Shown: in pieces, positions 7,038-14,030 of the stretch
Position numbering within the stretch: position 1 is the stretch's first letter
How the letters are laid out: each line of letters starts with the position of its first letter
DNA from: CG10-46-32 sp964606465
GTDB taxonomy: Bacteria; Patescibacteriota; Patescibacteriia; UBA2169
Assembly: GCA_964606465.1 (NCBI GenBank)
Contig: CAZSGI010000007.1
Location: 1-22,595 of the forward strand
Direction of reading: 5' to 3'
Length of the DNA: 22,595 bases
Notes under the pieces: model-generated
What the model was told of the DNA's origin: nothing
The model's database searches: none
The model's input: the letters and a program-made list of their open reading frames with translations, nothing else
Program-made: the position numbers and the translations under genes

Positions 7038-7055
7038 GCCCAAAAGGAGTACCAT
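7027..7055 (+). promoter_or_regulatory. Promoter of the small secreted-peptide gene, overlapping the preceding terminator
   Basis: TTGACT (7027-7032), 17-nt spacer containing the T-run of the terminator, TACCAT (7050-7055). TATACT at 7055-7060 is an alternative -10 box with worse spacing. The 5' UTR would be about 20-25 nt. Confidence 0.55.
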
Positions 7056-7085
7056 ATACTCTTGTTTTTAAGAAGGAGTAAGAGT

Positions 7086-7313
7086 ATGAAAACAAGTATT
7101 TTTGTTGCCTTTTTTGGCCTCGCACTGGCCGCATCGCTGTTTCTGGCGCCGCGAGCCGAAGCCATGGTCATGGTCAAAAATTACACCCGCTACACCGGCG
7201 TTTTTGTTGAGCCAGTTGAGTACGCAGAGGTGCGCGTGGATGGGCAAGAGAAAATAGATGAGCGGCCGCGGTTTACGGGTTGGAAAGCAATACTCAACAT
7301 TTTTTTGAGATAA
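7086..7313 (+). CDS. Small secreted protein with signal peptide, 75 aa
   Basis: I do not recognise the family. The 75-aa product starts with a textbook Sec signal peptide: MKTS, a hydrophobic core IFVAFFGLALAASLFLA, and a signal peptidase I site after PRAEA. This would release a peptide of about 49 residues (VKNYTRYTGVFVEPVEYAEVRVDG and a basic, hydrophobic end). It has no cysteine. It has one of the best Shine-Dalgarno sites in the window (AAGGAG at 7073-7078, 7 nt before the ATG), its own promoter and strong terminators on both sides, so it is an independently expressed monocistronic gene. The function is unknown; an envelope peptide, signal or toxin-like peptide are possibilities without direct support. 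Confidence 0.75.
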   Translation: MKTSIFVAFFGLALAASLFLAPRAEAMVMVKNYTRYTGVFVEPVEYAEVRVDGQEKIDERPRFTGWKAILNIFLR

Positions 7314-7326
7314 AATACGTTGTTGC

Positions 7327-7356
7327 AAAAACCCCCGGCGCACGCCGGGGGTTTTT
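7327..7356. terminator. Bidirectional intrinsic terminator between the small gene and the tRNAs
   Basis: An 8-bp GC stem CCCCCGGC/GCCGGGGG (7332-7339/7344-7351) with a GCAC loop, flanked by AAAAA and TTTTT. It works on both strands, ending the small-protein mRNA (+) and the tRNA transcript (-). Confidence 0.88.
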
Positions 7357-7363
7357 GAGTATC

Positions 7364-7438
7364 TGGGGCGGCTAGAGAGAATCGAACTCTCGCGTTCGGG
7401 ACCACAACCCGATGTTCTGCCATTAAACTATAGCCGCC
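7364..7438 (-). tRNA. tRNA-His (anticodon GTG)
   Basis: Read from 7438 to 7364 the cloverleaf is complete. There is an 8-bp acceptor GGCGGCTA/TAGCCGCC including the G-1:C73 pair characteristic of tRNA-His, D stem GTTT/GAAC, anticodon stem TCGGG/CCCGA with loop TTGTGGT (anticodon GTG), 4-nt variable loop, and T stem GAGAG/CTCTC with loop TTCGATT. CCA is encoded in the genome. The 5' end lies one base after the 3' CCA of tRNA-Arg. Confidence 0.96.
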
Positions 7439-7439
7439 G

Positions 7440-7514
7440 TGGTGCCCTCGGCAGGGATCGAACCTGCATAACCAACTTAGAAGGTTGGTATTCTATCCAT
7501 TGAACTACGAGGGC
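7440..7514 (-). tRNA. tRNA-Arg (anticodon TCT)
   Basis: Read from 7514 to 7440: acceptor GCCCTCG/CGAGGGC, D stem GTTC/GAAT, anticodon stem CCAAC/GTTGG with loop CTTCTAA (anticodon TCT, reading AGA/AGG), and T stem GCAGG/CCTGC with loop TTCGATC. Discriminator A and an encoded CCA follow. It is first in a two-tRNA transcript with tRNA-His. Confidence 0.96.
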
Positions 7515-7519
7515 GCGTA

Positions 7520-7528
7520 ATAATACCA
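7520..7528 (-). promoter_or_regulatory. Extended -10 promoter of the tRNA-Arg/tRNA-His unit
   Basis: On the minus strand TGG-TATTAT (7528-7520) lies 5 nt before the mature 5' end of tRNA-Arg; no good -35 box is present. The predicted start (about 7513) practically coincides with the mature tRNA 5' end. Confidence 0.45.
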
Positions 7529-7557
7529 GTCTATTGAACATCAAAAACGTCATTCTG

Positions 7558-8499
7558 TCAATGTTTTCTGGACTTTCCGTGAAACGCGCGGTAGACATCT
7601 TTCAAACGTTTGTTGGTGACGTGCGTGTACATCTGCGTGGTGGTGATTGATTCGTGCCCGAGCATTGCCTGCACGGCCCTGATGTCCGCGCCGGATGCCA
7701 AGAGGTCGGTCGCGAACGAGTGGCGAAGCGTGTGCGGGGTGATTTCTTTGGTGATGCCCGCAGCAGCCGCGTGTTTCTCCACGATTCTTTGCACTGATCG
7801 AGACGTCAAAGACGCTGCTGCGGCATCCTTTCGTGATTCAGCGTTTCGCGCCCGGTCGTGCGAGACAAACAGACCGCCGAGCACGTCGGTGCGCTTGTCC
7901 AGGTAGCGTCTGATCGCGTCTTTTGCGGAATCCGAGAGGAACACGATGCGCAGTTTTCCTCCCTTGCCGCGTACCGTGAATTCATCCTTGGATACGTTCA
8001 CCACCTCGCGCGTCAGTTTTGTCAGCTCGGAAACCCGAAGGCCGGTTGAGAACAGCGTTTCGAGGATCGCCTTGTCGCGCAGCTTGATGACCTCCGGTGC
8101 GTTTGACAAAAGCGGCGCCGCGAGGAGCCGGTCCACGTCTTCGCCGTCCAAGAAGCTGACTTCCCTGGCCTGCTGGCGCGCGAGCTCGATTTTTTCCGGC
8201 GCGAGCGAGGCAATGTCGCGGCGCGCGAGGAACTTGAGGAAACTTCGCAGCGCGATCAGGTGGTAATTTTGGGTCTTGGCGGAGAGCTGCTGTCCGCTCT
8301 TCGGGTCGTGGTACCTATTGAGCCAGAGCCGGTACTTTCGGATGGTATCCGTGGTTACGCCCGCGGGGGTCACGTTACGCGCCCAGCGGGCGAACCGTTT
8401 GAGGTAGAAATCATAGTTCGAAAGCGTCGCTTGGGAGCGCCCTTTTTCTATTTCAAGGTATTCTAGAAAGTCGGTGATGAGGGGGGAGAGTTTTTTCAT
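7558..8499 (-). CDS. XerC/XerD-type tyrosine recombinase
   Basis: This is a site-specific recombinase of the Xer class, which resolves chromosome dimers at dif sites with FtsK. The 313-aa product has the usual length: an N-terminal SAM-like core-binding domain (about 1-105) and a catalytic domain with the complete set R155 (STGLRVSEL), K182 (RGKGGK), H256 and R259 (PHTLRHSFATDL), H282 (GHESITTTQ) and the nucleophile Y291 (TQMYTH). The ATG at 8499 starts at MKKLSPLITDFLEYL, the normal N-terminus; an upstream in-frame start would lie before the predicted transcription start. The gene has a good promoter and an almost absent leader (about 5 nt). There are no phage or integron genes around, and it sits among housekeeping genes, so a chromosomal Xer role is more likely than an integrase. 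I cannot say whether it is XerC, XerD or a single-recombinase (XerH/XerS-like) system. Confidence 0.92.
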   Translation of the reverse strand: MKKLSPLITDFLEYLEIEKGRSQATLSNYDFYLKRFARWARNVTPAGVTTDTIRKYRLWLNRYHDPKSGQQLSAKTQNYHLIALRSFLKFLARRDIASLAPEKIELARQQAREVSFLDGEDVDRLLAAPLLSNAPEVIKLRDKAILETLFSTGLRVSELTKLTREVVNVSKDEFTVRGKGGKLRIVFLSDSAKDAIRRYLDKRTDVLGGLFVSHDRARNAESRKDAAAASLTSRSVQRIVEKHAAAAGITKEITPHTLRHSFATDLLASGADIRAVQAMLGHESITTTQMYTHVTNKRLKDVYRAFHGKSRKH

Positions 8500-8510
8500 A
8501 CTGCACGTAT

Positions 8511-8539
8511 ATTCTACGACACTTGCGTGCTCTTGACAA
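8511..8539 (-). promoter_or_regulatory. Promoter of the Xer recombinase gene
   Basis: On the minus strand TTGTCA (8539-8534), 17-nt spacer, TAGAAT (8516-8511). The ATG is at 8499, so transcription would start only about 5 nt before it. The -35 box overlaps that of the divergent rpsO promoter by five bases. Confidence 0.7.
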
Positions 8540-8561
8540 TAAGCGCCAAATCGCGTAGAGT
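8533..8561 (+). promoter_or_regulatory. Promoter of rpsO
   Basis: Consensus TTGACA (8533-8538), 17-nt spacer, TAGAGT (8556-8561). Predicted start near 8568, leaving a leader of about 78 nt that contains a small hairpin GCGA-TTGA-TCGC (8592-8603). Confidence 0.75.
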
Positions 8562-8645
8562 GCAAGCATCATTTGTACGGTATCTTGGTTTGCGATTGAT
8601 CGCCGCATACTCGGACGCCGCGAATCATTAATCATCTGTAACGAT

Positions 8646-8993
8646 ATGCTTGATAAGAAGAAGAAAGATCGAATCATTGCGAAATTCAAGACCCATGAGA
8701 GCGACACCGGGTCTCCGGAGGTGCAGATCGCCATCCTGTCCGCGGAAATCAAGGAGCTCACCGAGCACCTGAAGTCTCACCGGAAGGATTTTTCGTCTCG
8801 CCGGGGGTTGATTAAAAAAGTGTCCCAGCGCAGGAAGCTCTTGCACTACCTCCAGCGGGAGGATTCGGATTCGTACGAGCGCGTCATCAAGCAGCTTCGC
8901 ATCAAGAAGCGCGCTGCGCACACGCTCGCTCCGGAGGAGGCGACTGCGGCGGCAGAGGAGGGGAAGGGTGATGCGGCAGCGCCGGGGACCTAG
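8646..8993 (+). CDS. rpsO: Small ribosomal subunit protein uS15 with C-terminal extension
   Basis: uS15 binds the central domain of 16S rRNA early in 30S assembly and contributes to a bridge with the 50S subunit. Residues 1-89 are a complete S15 with the hallmark HESDTGSPEVQIAILSAEI, LKSHRKDFSSRRGL and the helix RRKLLHYLQREDSDSYERVI. The protein is 115 aa against the usual 89; the extra tail of about 26 residues is Ala/Glu-rich (LAPEEATAAAEEGKGDAAAP) and probably disordered. No Shine-Dalgarno precedes the ATG. The leader of about 78 nt carries a hairpin; S15 represses its own mRNA through leader structure in several bacteria, so the same may hold here, but that is inference. A large hairpin follows the stop codon. 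Confidence 0.96.
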   Translation: MLDKKKKDRIIAKFKTHESDTGSPEVQIAILSAEIKELTEHLKSHRKDFSSRRGLIKKVSQRRKLLHYLQREDSDSYERVIKQLRIKKRAAHTLAPEEATAAAEEGKGDAAAPGT

Positions 8994-9004
8994 CGCGCCA
9001 TCAT

Positions 9005-9043
9005 CCGAACCCTGCCTGCAGCATGCAGCAAGGTAGGGTTCGG
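9005..9043 (+). repeat. Strong hairpin between rpsO and the FN3 protein gene
   Basis: CCGAACCCT at 9005-9013 pairs with AGGGTTCGG at 9035-9043 (9 bp), with a CTGC/GCAG inner stem. No T-run follows, so it is not a standard terminator. It ends 6 nt before the ATG at 9050 and buries the only SD-like stretch (AGGTAGGG), so it may stabilise the rpsO mRNA end or restrain translation of the next gene. Confidence 0.55.
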
Positions 9044-9049
9044 CGTCCT

Positions 9050-11119
9050 ATGCCCAAGAAGAGCGTCAGCATGAGTTTGGTTGCATTCCTCGCGGTGTTC
9101 GGATTTTACGCTGCCAGCGCGCAGGAAGTGATTGAGCCGCCCGCCAACGTTTCCGCCGGGCAGTACGGGTTCAGCCCGAGCGTGCGCCTTACCTGGAGCC
9201 CGTCCGCCTCGAGCGACGTGACGTTGTACCGCGTGTACCGCTCCACAACGCCTGGCAGCGTGGGAATCTCGCTCGGCGTTGTCTCCGGTCTTTCGTTCAT
9301 TGATAGCGGGGTCTCGTACAATACCACGTACTACTACCGCGTGGTCGCGACGCGCGCGGGCGTTGACTCCGCTCCTTCTCCGCCCATCACGGCGAGCGTC
9401 GCGGTCCCGGCCCCGGTGAATGCGTGGGCGCAGGATACGGGCGAAGGCAGGAGCATCAGGATCACCTGGGAGCGTCCGGACCCGGGGCTCGTGCTTGCGT
9501 TTGACGTGTACCGTTCCACGAGCGCCCCGGTGGTTGGTTCTCGGATTGCGAGCAGGGTGTCCGGCACCGAGTACACGGATACGTCCGTGACGAACGGCAC
9601 GGTTTACTACTACCGCGTTCGTTCGGTAAACACCGGAAACGTGCAGTCCGCAGATTCAAGCGTGGCGAGCGCTTCCGCGAGCACCCGAGAGGCCGAAAAG
9701 CCGCGCGTGGGTGCGGGCGCTGACCGGGCAGGCGGCGTGTCGCTCTCGTGGACCGCGCCTCGAGACGCGGATGCGGCCGCGTACCGCGTGTACCGTTCGC
9801 TCTCCGAAACCGAGCTCGGGGATTTTCGTATTGAGACGACGTCGCGCAGTTTCGTTGAGCGCGGTCTGCCGCTCGGCACCACCTATTTTTACCGCGTGCA
9901 GGCCCTGGGCCCGAACCGCGCAGTGCTTTCCGAGAGCGAGCCCGCGCGCGTGGTTACGGCCGAGGCATCGGGGCCGGGCGTTTTGCTTCCGGTTTCGATC
10001 CTCGCGGCCGAGGCCACGGGTTCGTCTGGGCAGATTCGGCTCTCGTGGCAGAACCCGCCGTCCAACAATTTTTCGTACCTGCGCATCTTTCGCAACATGG
10101 TCGCATCCGTGGGCAGCCTGATCGCGGACCGCGTGCGCGGTCTCTCGTACGTTGATTCGGGATTGGAAGATGGGGTTACCTACTACTACGCGGTCAGAAC
10201 CGTGGATGCGAACGGCAGCGAACATCCGGACATGACCTTGGCGAGCGCATCTCCGTTCGCGGGGAGGAGAGGCAGCACGCCTCCGCCTCCGATAACCGCG
10301 CTCGCGGTGACAGACCTCGGGGACGGGGCGTCGGTCAAGCTCACCTGGAAGAATCCGGCGGCGCACCAATACTCGTCCGTCACCATCTACCGCAGCACCG
10401 ATGCCGCCGAACGCGGGGACGTCATTTTTTCACGCTACCGCGGCAGCGAGTTTCTGAACACGCGCAGCGTGCAGGCCGACCAGCGGTACTACTACACCGT
10501 GGTGACGGTTGATGCGAACGGCGTTCAGTCAGCGCGTAACATGCGGGTAGGGGGCATTGCTACGCTCTCGCTCGCCGGGGACGGGTTTGACACGGACGGA
10601 GACGGACTGCCGGATGCGTGGGAGCGCAGCCACGGGTTCCACCCGCGCCTCAAAGACGTCGCAGACGCCGATGACGACGGAGACGGGCTCGGCGTGCTCG
10701 GGGAGTACCGGAACGGAACCGACCCGTGGAACCCAGACTCGGACGCAGACGGCTACAGCGACGGCACCGAGGTGCAGAGCGGTTTTGATCCGATGGGTTT
10801 GGGCCGGAAAGTAGTACCATCTGGTACGTCGCAGGGGCCGGCGTTTGCGTACGGCACCCCTCGCCTTTCGAGCCTTTCCGAGGAGCAGCGACTCGCGTCT
10901 GAATTGCGCGAGTTGCTCGAAGCCGAGTTCGGCGCAAAGGGCATTCCACACACGCGCTCGCACTGGCCGAAGCTCGTGAACGCGTACGTCTACGGCTCCT
11001 ACACGGCATCCGAGATTGCGCACACGCTGCGGTTCGGTCCCGGCTTGGTTCACCCCGCGATCCCGGCTTCCGCGTGGAGGCAGAGCCGAGAGTACGCGCG
11101 CGCGAGGGCGAGGGGTTGA
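9050..11119 (+). CDS. Secreted multi-domain protein: five FN3-like repeats, calcium-binding type-3 repeats, C-terminal helical module
   Basis: A 689-aa exported protein, probably an envelope or adhesion factor. The signal peptide is MPKKSVSMSLVAFLAVFGFY with likely cleavage after AASA. Five fibronectin-type-III-like domains follow at about 27-118, 119-218, 219-305, 315-402 and 405-505; each has the Leu/Trp strand (RLTWSP, RITWERP, SLSWTAP, RLSWQNP, KLTWKNP) and a TYYYRV-like strand. From residue 514 come thrombospondin-type-3-like acidic loops (DTDGDGLPD, DADDDGDGLG, NPDSDADGYSDG) expected to bind calcium. The last 90 or so residues form a helical module with KLVNAYVYGSYTASEIAHT and GPGLVHPAIPASAWR. 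There is no LPXTG or transmembrane anchor. The ATG at 9050 is chosen because it starts the signal peptide; a start at 9023 would lie inside a hairpin. It probably follows rpsO on one transcript. Individual FN3 calls rest on pattern only. Confidence 0.85.
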   Translation: MPKKSVSMSLVAFLAVFGFYAASAQEVIEPPANVSAGQYGFSPSVRLTWSPSASSDVTLYRVYRSTTPGSVGISLGVVSGLSFIDSGVSYNTTYYYRVVATRAGVDSAPSPPITASVAVPAPVNAWAQDTGEGRSIRITWERPDPGLVLAFDVYRSTSAPVVGSRIASRVSGTEYTDTSVTNGTVYYYRVRSVNTGNVQSADSSVASASASTREAEKPRVGAGADRAGGVSLSWTAPRDADAAAYRVYRSLSETELGDFRIETTSRSFVERGLPLGTTYFYRVQALGPNRAVLSESEPARVVTAEASGPGVLLPVSILAAEATGSSGQIRLSWQNPPSNNFSYLRIFRNMVASVGSLIADRVRGLSYVDSGLEDGVTYYYAVRTVDANGSEHPDMTLASASPFAGRRGSTPPPPITALAVTDLGDGASVKLTWKNPAAHQYSSVTIYRSTDAAERGDVIFSRYRGSEFLNTRSVQADQRYYYTVVTVDANGVQSARNMRVGGIATLSLAGDGFDTDGDGLPDAWERSHGFHPRLKDVADADDDGDGLGVLGEYRNGTDPWNPDSDADGYSDGTEVQSGFDPMGLGRKVVPSGTSQGPAFAYGTPRLSSLSEEQRLASELRELLEAEFGAKGIPHTRSHWPKLVNAYVYGSYTASEIAHTLRFGPGLVHPAIPASAWRQSREYARARARG

Positions 11120-11144
11120 CTTCTTGCGATTTTTTTTGTAGCAT
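11116..11144 (+). promoter_or_regulatory. Promoter of the NYN-domain gene
   Basis: TTGACT (11116-11121) overlaps the stop codon of the preceding gene. A 17-nt spacer leads to TAGCAT (11139-11144). The ATG at 11151 is just 6 nt further, at the predicted transcription start: a leaderless mRNA. Confidence 0.65.
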
Positions 11145-11150
11145 AGGCGT

Positions 11151-11651
11151 ATGGCACAGTACAAAGCGCAGCGGGTTGGCGTGTTCGTGGACGTGCAGAA
11201 CATGTACTACTCCGCCAAAAATCTGTTCGATGCAAAAGTGAACTTCGGAAAGGTTTTGGAGGAAGCGGTCGGCACGCGCGAGCTGATCCGAGCCATCGCG
11301 TACACCGTGAAAGGACCGCAGTCCGAGGAAGACAACTTTTTCGCGGCTCTGGAGAAAATCGGCTTTGAGGTAAAGTCGCGCGAGCTGCAGGTGTTCCTGG
11401 GCGGCGCGAAAAAGGGCGACTGGGACGTGGGCATGTGCATGGACGCCATCCGCATGGCCGCAAAGCTCGACGTGGTGGTGCTCGTTTCCGGGGACGGCGA
11501 CTTTGAGCCCCTGGTTTCGTACCTCAAGTACAGCGAGGGGTGCGTGGTAGAGGTGATGGCGTTTGGCAAGACGGCCTCGAGCAAGCTCAGAGAAGAAGCA
11601 GACTCGTTTACTGATTTGGGAGAACAAAAAAAGTTCTTAATTAAGAGATGA
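11151..11651 (+). CDS. NYN-domain (PIN-like, LabA/DUF88 type) putative nuclease
   Basis: NYN proteins share the PIN-nuclease fold and are thought to be metal-dependent RNases. The 166-aa product consists of one such domain. The acidic residues expected at the metal site are visible: D14 in VGVFVDVQNMYYSA, D90 and D92 in KKGDWDVGMCMDA, and D115/D117 in VLVSGDGDFEPLV. The final SSKLREEADSF region fits the closing helix seen in LabA-like proteins. There is no export signal. The promoter places the transcription start at the ATG. pnp begins about 140 nt downstream on the same strand without an intervening terminator, so some pnp transcripts may initiate here; an RNA-processing role would suit that neighbourhood but is not proven. 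The natural substrate is unknown. Confidence 0.88.
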   Translation: MAQYKAQRVGVFVDVQNMYYSAKNLFDAKVNFGKVLEEAVGTRELIRAIAYTVKGPQSEEDNFFAALEKIGFEVKSRELQVFLGGAKKGDWDVGMCMDAIRMAAKLDVVVLVSGDGDFEPLVSYLKYSEGCVVEVMAFGKTASSKLREEADSFTDLGEQKKFLIKR

Positions 11652-11716
11652 TAGGATTGTAGGGATTCGTATTCATTAGCATTCGTATAGGGAACAAGCG
11701 GCCCGAGAGCGGGTTT

Positions 11717-11756
11717 ATTTGACCTCTCCTCGTCACGCGAGGAGGAGAGGTCAAAT
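11717..11756 (+). promoter_or_regulatory. 15-bp leader hairpin upstream of pnp
   Basis: ATTTGACCTCTCCTC (11717-11731) pairs perfectly with its complement at 11742-11756 around a 10-nt loop. It lies 37 nt before the pnp ATG at 11794 and lacks a T-run. In E. coli a long pnp leader stem is cut by RNase III and then used by PNPase to shut off its own synthesis; a similar role is inferred here. Confidence 0.65.
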
Positions 11757-11793
11757 AGACTCCTTTGCGGCGCTTGCTCCACGGGAGTTTTCT

Positions 11794-14004
11794 ATGCAAG
11801 AAAAAACGTATACCGTATCCGTCAACGGAGGTGAGTTCGTATTTTCGACGGGCAAGCTCGCGCTGCAGACCAACGCGAGCGTTTTGGCGCGCTTCGGAGG
11901 AACCGAGGTGCTCGCCACGGTGGTGATGCCGGGTGAGCCGCGCGAGGACGTGGGGTACTTTCCGCTCATGGTGGATTACGAAGAAAAGCTGTACGCGGCC
12001 GGCAAAATCAAAGGCTCGCGGTTCATGAAGCACGAGGGAAAGCCAACGGACGAGGCCATCCTCTCGGCTCGCCTCGTTGACCGGGCGGTGCGTCCCTTGT
12101 TCCCGAAGTGGCTTACGAACGACGTGCAGGTGATTCTGACCGTGCTCTCGTTCGACCGCGAGAACGACCCGGACATCGTGGGGTTGAACGCCGCGGCAGC
12201 CGCGCTCTCCATTTCCGACGTGCCGTGGAGCGGGCCCATCGCCGGGGTGCGCGTGGCTCGGCGCGGCGGCGAGTGGGTGGTGAATCCGACCTACGCGTCC
12301 CGCAACGAGTCAGAATTGAATTTGGTGGTTGCGGGCACTGCCGAGCGGACGCTCATGATTGAGTCCGATTGCCGGGAGGCGAGCGAAGAGCTGGTGTTTG
12401 ATGGTCTCCTCTACGCGCAGAAACAGCTCGGGAGCCTCATTGATTTGTTCTCCAAGATGCGCCAGGAGATCGGCCTCGAGAAGGCGAGCGAGCCCGCGGA
12501 TGCTGCTGTTCTAGAGGACGGTTCGGGTATTGATCCCGCAAAGGAGGCTGAACGGTTTATCGCCGAGCGCGCGAGCGGCGCGCTGTTCACCGGTCCCAAG
12601 GAGAGCAAGAGCTCGCGCAAGCAGGCGGTGGTGACGCTCTTGGAGGAGCTGGAACAGCACCTGCGCGAGCGGAAGGTTGGGAAGGAAAAGCGCTCTCTCG
12701 CGGCAACGGCTGCGGAACAGTTTATTGAGCGGGCCGTAAGCCATGCCATTCTTACCGAAGAGAAGCGCGTTGACGGCAGAGCGCTTGATGAAATTCGGCC
12801 CGTCAATCTGGAGGTCGGGTTACTGGCGCGTACGCACGGCTCGGGGCTCTTCTCCCGCGGTGAAACGCAGATCCTCTCGGTGGTTACACTTGATTCACCG
12901 GGTTCGGAGCAGATCCTTGATACGCTCGAGGAGAACGACACCAAGAAGCGCTACTTCCACCACTACAACTTTCCGCCGTTCTCGGTCGGCGAAGCAGGTC
13001 CCCTGCGCGGCCCGGGCAGGCGCGAGATCGGGCACGGCGCTCTGGCGGAAAAAGCGCTCATTCCCGTGCTGCCTTCCAAGGAAGAGTTCCCGTACACCAT
13101 CCGCGTGGTTTCCGAAGTCTTGGGCTCGAACGGTTCTTCGTCCATGGGTTCGGTGTGCGGCTCAACGCTCGCGCTCTTGGATGCCGGGGTTCCCATCAAA
13201 AAGCCGGTGTCCGGCATTGCCATGGGCTTAGCTTCGGACGAGGGAGGGAACTACAAGATACTGACCGACCTGCAAGATTTGGAGGACGGTCCCGGGGGCA
13301 TGGACTTCAAGGTCGCGGGCACGAGAGACGGCATCACTGCGATCCAGCTCGACACCAAGACCGCGGGGCTTACGAATGAGATGGTGAGAGAAGCGCTCGA
13401 GCGCGCAAAGAGCGCCCGGTTTGAGGTTCTTGACAAGATGGAGGCGGTCATCGCGAAGCCGAACGAGCTCTCGAGGTACGCGCCGCGCATCACGAGCCTC
13501 AAGATCGATCCGGATAAAATCCGCGTGGTCATCGGCTCGGGCGGCAAGACCATCAACGAGATCATTGACGCGTGCGGCGTTGAGATTGACATCGACGATG
13601 ACGGGCTCGTGATGATTACGTCCGAGTCCGCGGAAGGTGCGGCAAAAGCAGAAGAGTGGATCAAGAACTTAACGCACGACGTTGTCGCAGGCGAGAAGTA
13701 CGAGGGCCGCGTCACGCGCATCATGGATTTTGGCGCGTTCGTGGAGGTGAGGCCTGGTAAGGAAGGCCTGGTCCACATCTCAAACCTCGCGCCCGGACAC
13801 GTCAACCGCGTTGAAGACGTCGCCAAGGTAGGGGACTCGCTCGCGGTTGAGGTTACCGAGATTGATGACCAGGGGAGGATCAATCTCAAGGTGCAGGGCG
13901 TGAACAAGGGGTCAGAGCGTCCCCGCTTCGGCGATCGGGGAATGCGCCCGCGAGCGCCGCGCGGAGGAATCCGGCGTATCCCGCCGCGCCGTCCGTCGCG
14001 CTAA
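11794..14004 (+). CDS. pnp: Polyribonucleotide nucleotidyltransferase (PNPase)
   Basis: PNPase is a trimeric 3'-5' phosphorolytic exoribonuclease and a core enzyme of RNA decay. The 736-aa product has the complete family layout: a first RNase PH domain (about 1-210; motif LVDRAVRPLFPKW), the all-helical linker (about 210-320), and a second RNase PH domain (about 325-545) with PPFSVGEAGPLRGPGRREIGHGALAEKAL spread around residues 390-425 and the catalytic aspartates in GTRDGITAIQLDTKTAGL. A KH domain (VVIGSGGKTINEI near residue 580) and an S1 domain from about 633 (YEGRVTRIMDFGAFVEV, GLVHISNLA) follow, then a short basic Arg/Pro tail. The ATG at 11794 gives the standard N-terminus and follows GGGAG at 11783-11787. 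A weak terminator hairpin follows the stop. Confidence 0.97.
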   Translation: MQEKTYTVSVNGGEFVFSTGKLALQTNASVLARFGGTEVLATVVMPGEPREDVGYFPLMVDYEEKLYAAGKIKGSRFMKHEGKPTDEAILSARLVDRAVRPLFPKWLTNDVQVILTVLSFDRENDPDIVGLNAAAAALSISDVPWSGPIAGVRVARRGGEWVVNPTYASRNESELNLVVAGTAERTLMIESDCREASEELVFDGLLYAQKQLGSLIDLFSKMRQEIGLEKASEPADAAVLEDGSGIDPAKEAERFIAERASGALFTGPKESKSSRKQAVVTLLEELEQHLRERKVGKEKRSLAATAAEQFIERAVSHAILTEEKRVDGRALDEIRPVNLEVGLLARTHGSGLFSRGETQILSVVTLDSPGSEQILDTLEENDTKKRYFHHYNFPPFSVGEAGPLRGPGRREIGHGALAEKALIPVLPSKEEFPYTIRVVSEVLGSNGSSSMGSVCGSTLALLDAGVPIKKPVSGIAMGLASDEGGNYKILTDLQDLEDGPGGMDFKVAGTRDGITAIQLDTKTAGLTNEMVREALERAKSARFEVLDKMEAVIAKPNELSRYAPRITSLKIDPDKIRVVIGSGGKTINEIIDACGVEIDIDDDGLVMITSESAEGAAKAEEWIKNLTHDVVAGEKYEGRVTRIMDFGAFVEVRPGKEGLVHISNLAPGHVNRVEDVAKVGDSLAVEVTEIDDQGRINLKVQGVNKGSERPRFGDRGMRPRAPRGGIRRIPPRRPSR

Positions 14005-14030
14005 CGAACGCTGTACACAAAATGTGTTCA

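Noticed and set aside
11665..11688. Direct repeat ATTCGTAT (11665-11672 and 11681-11688) upstream of pnp, considered as an operator or promoter
   Set aside because: Only two short AT-rich copies, no correctly spaced -35/-10 pair, and no nearby regulator to link them to.
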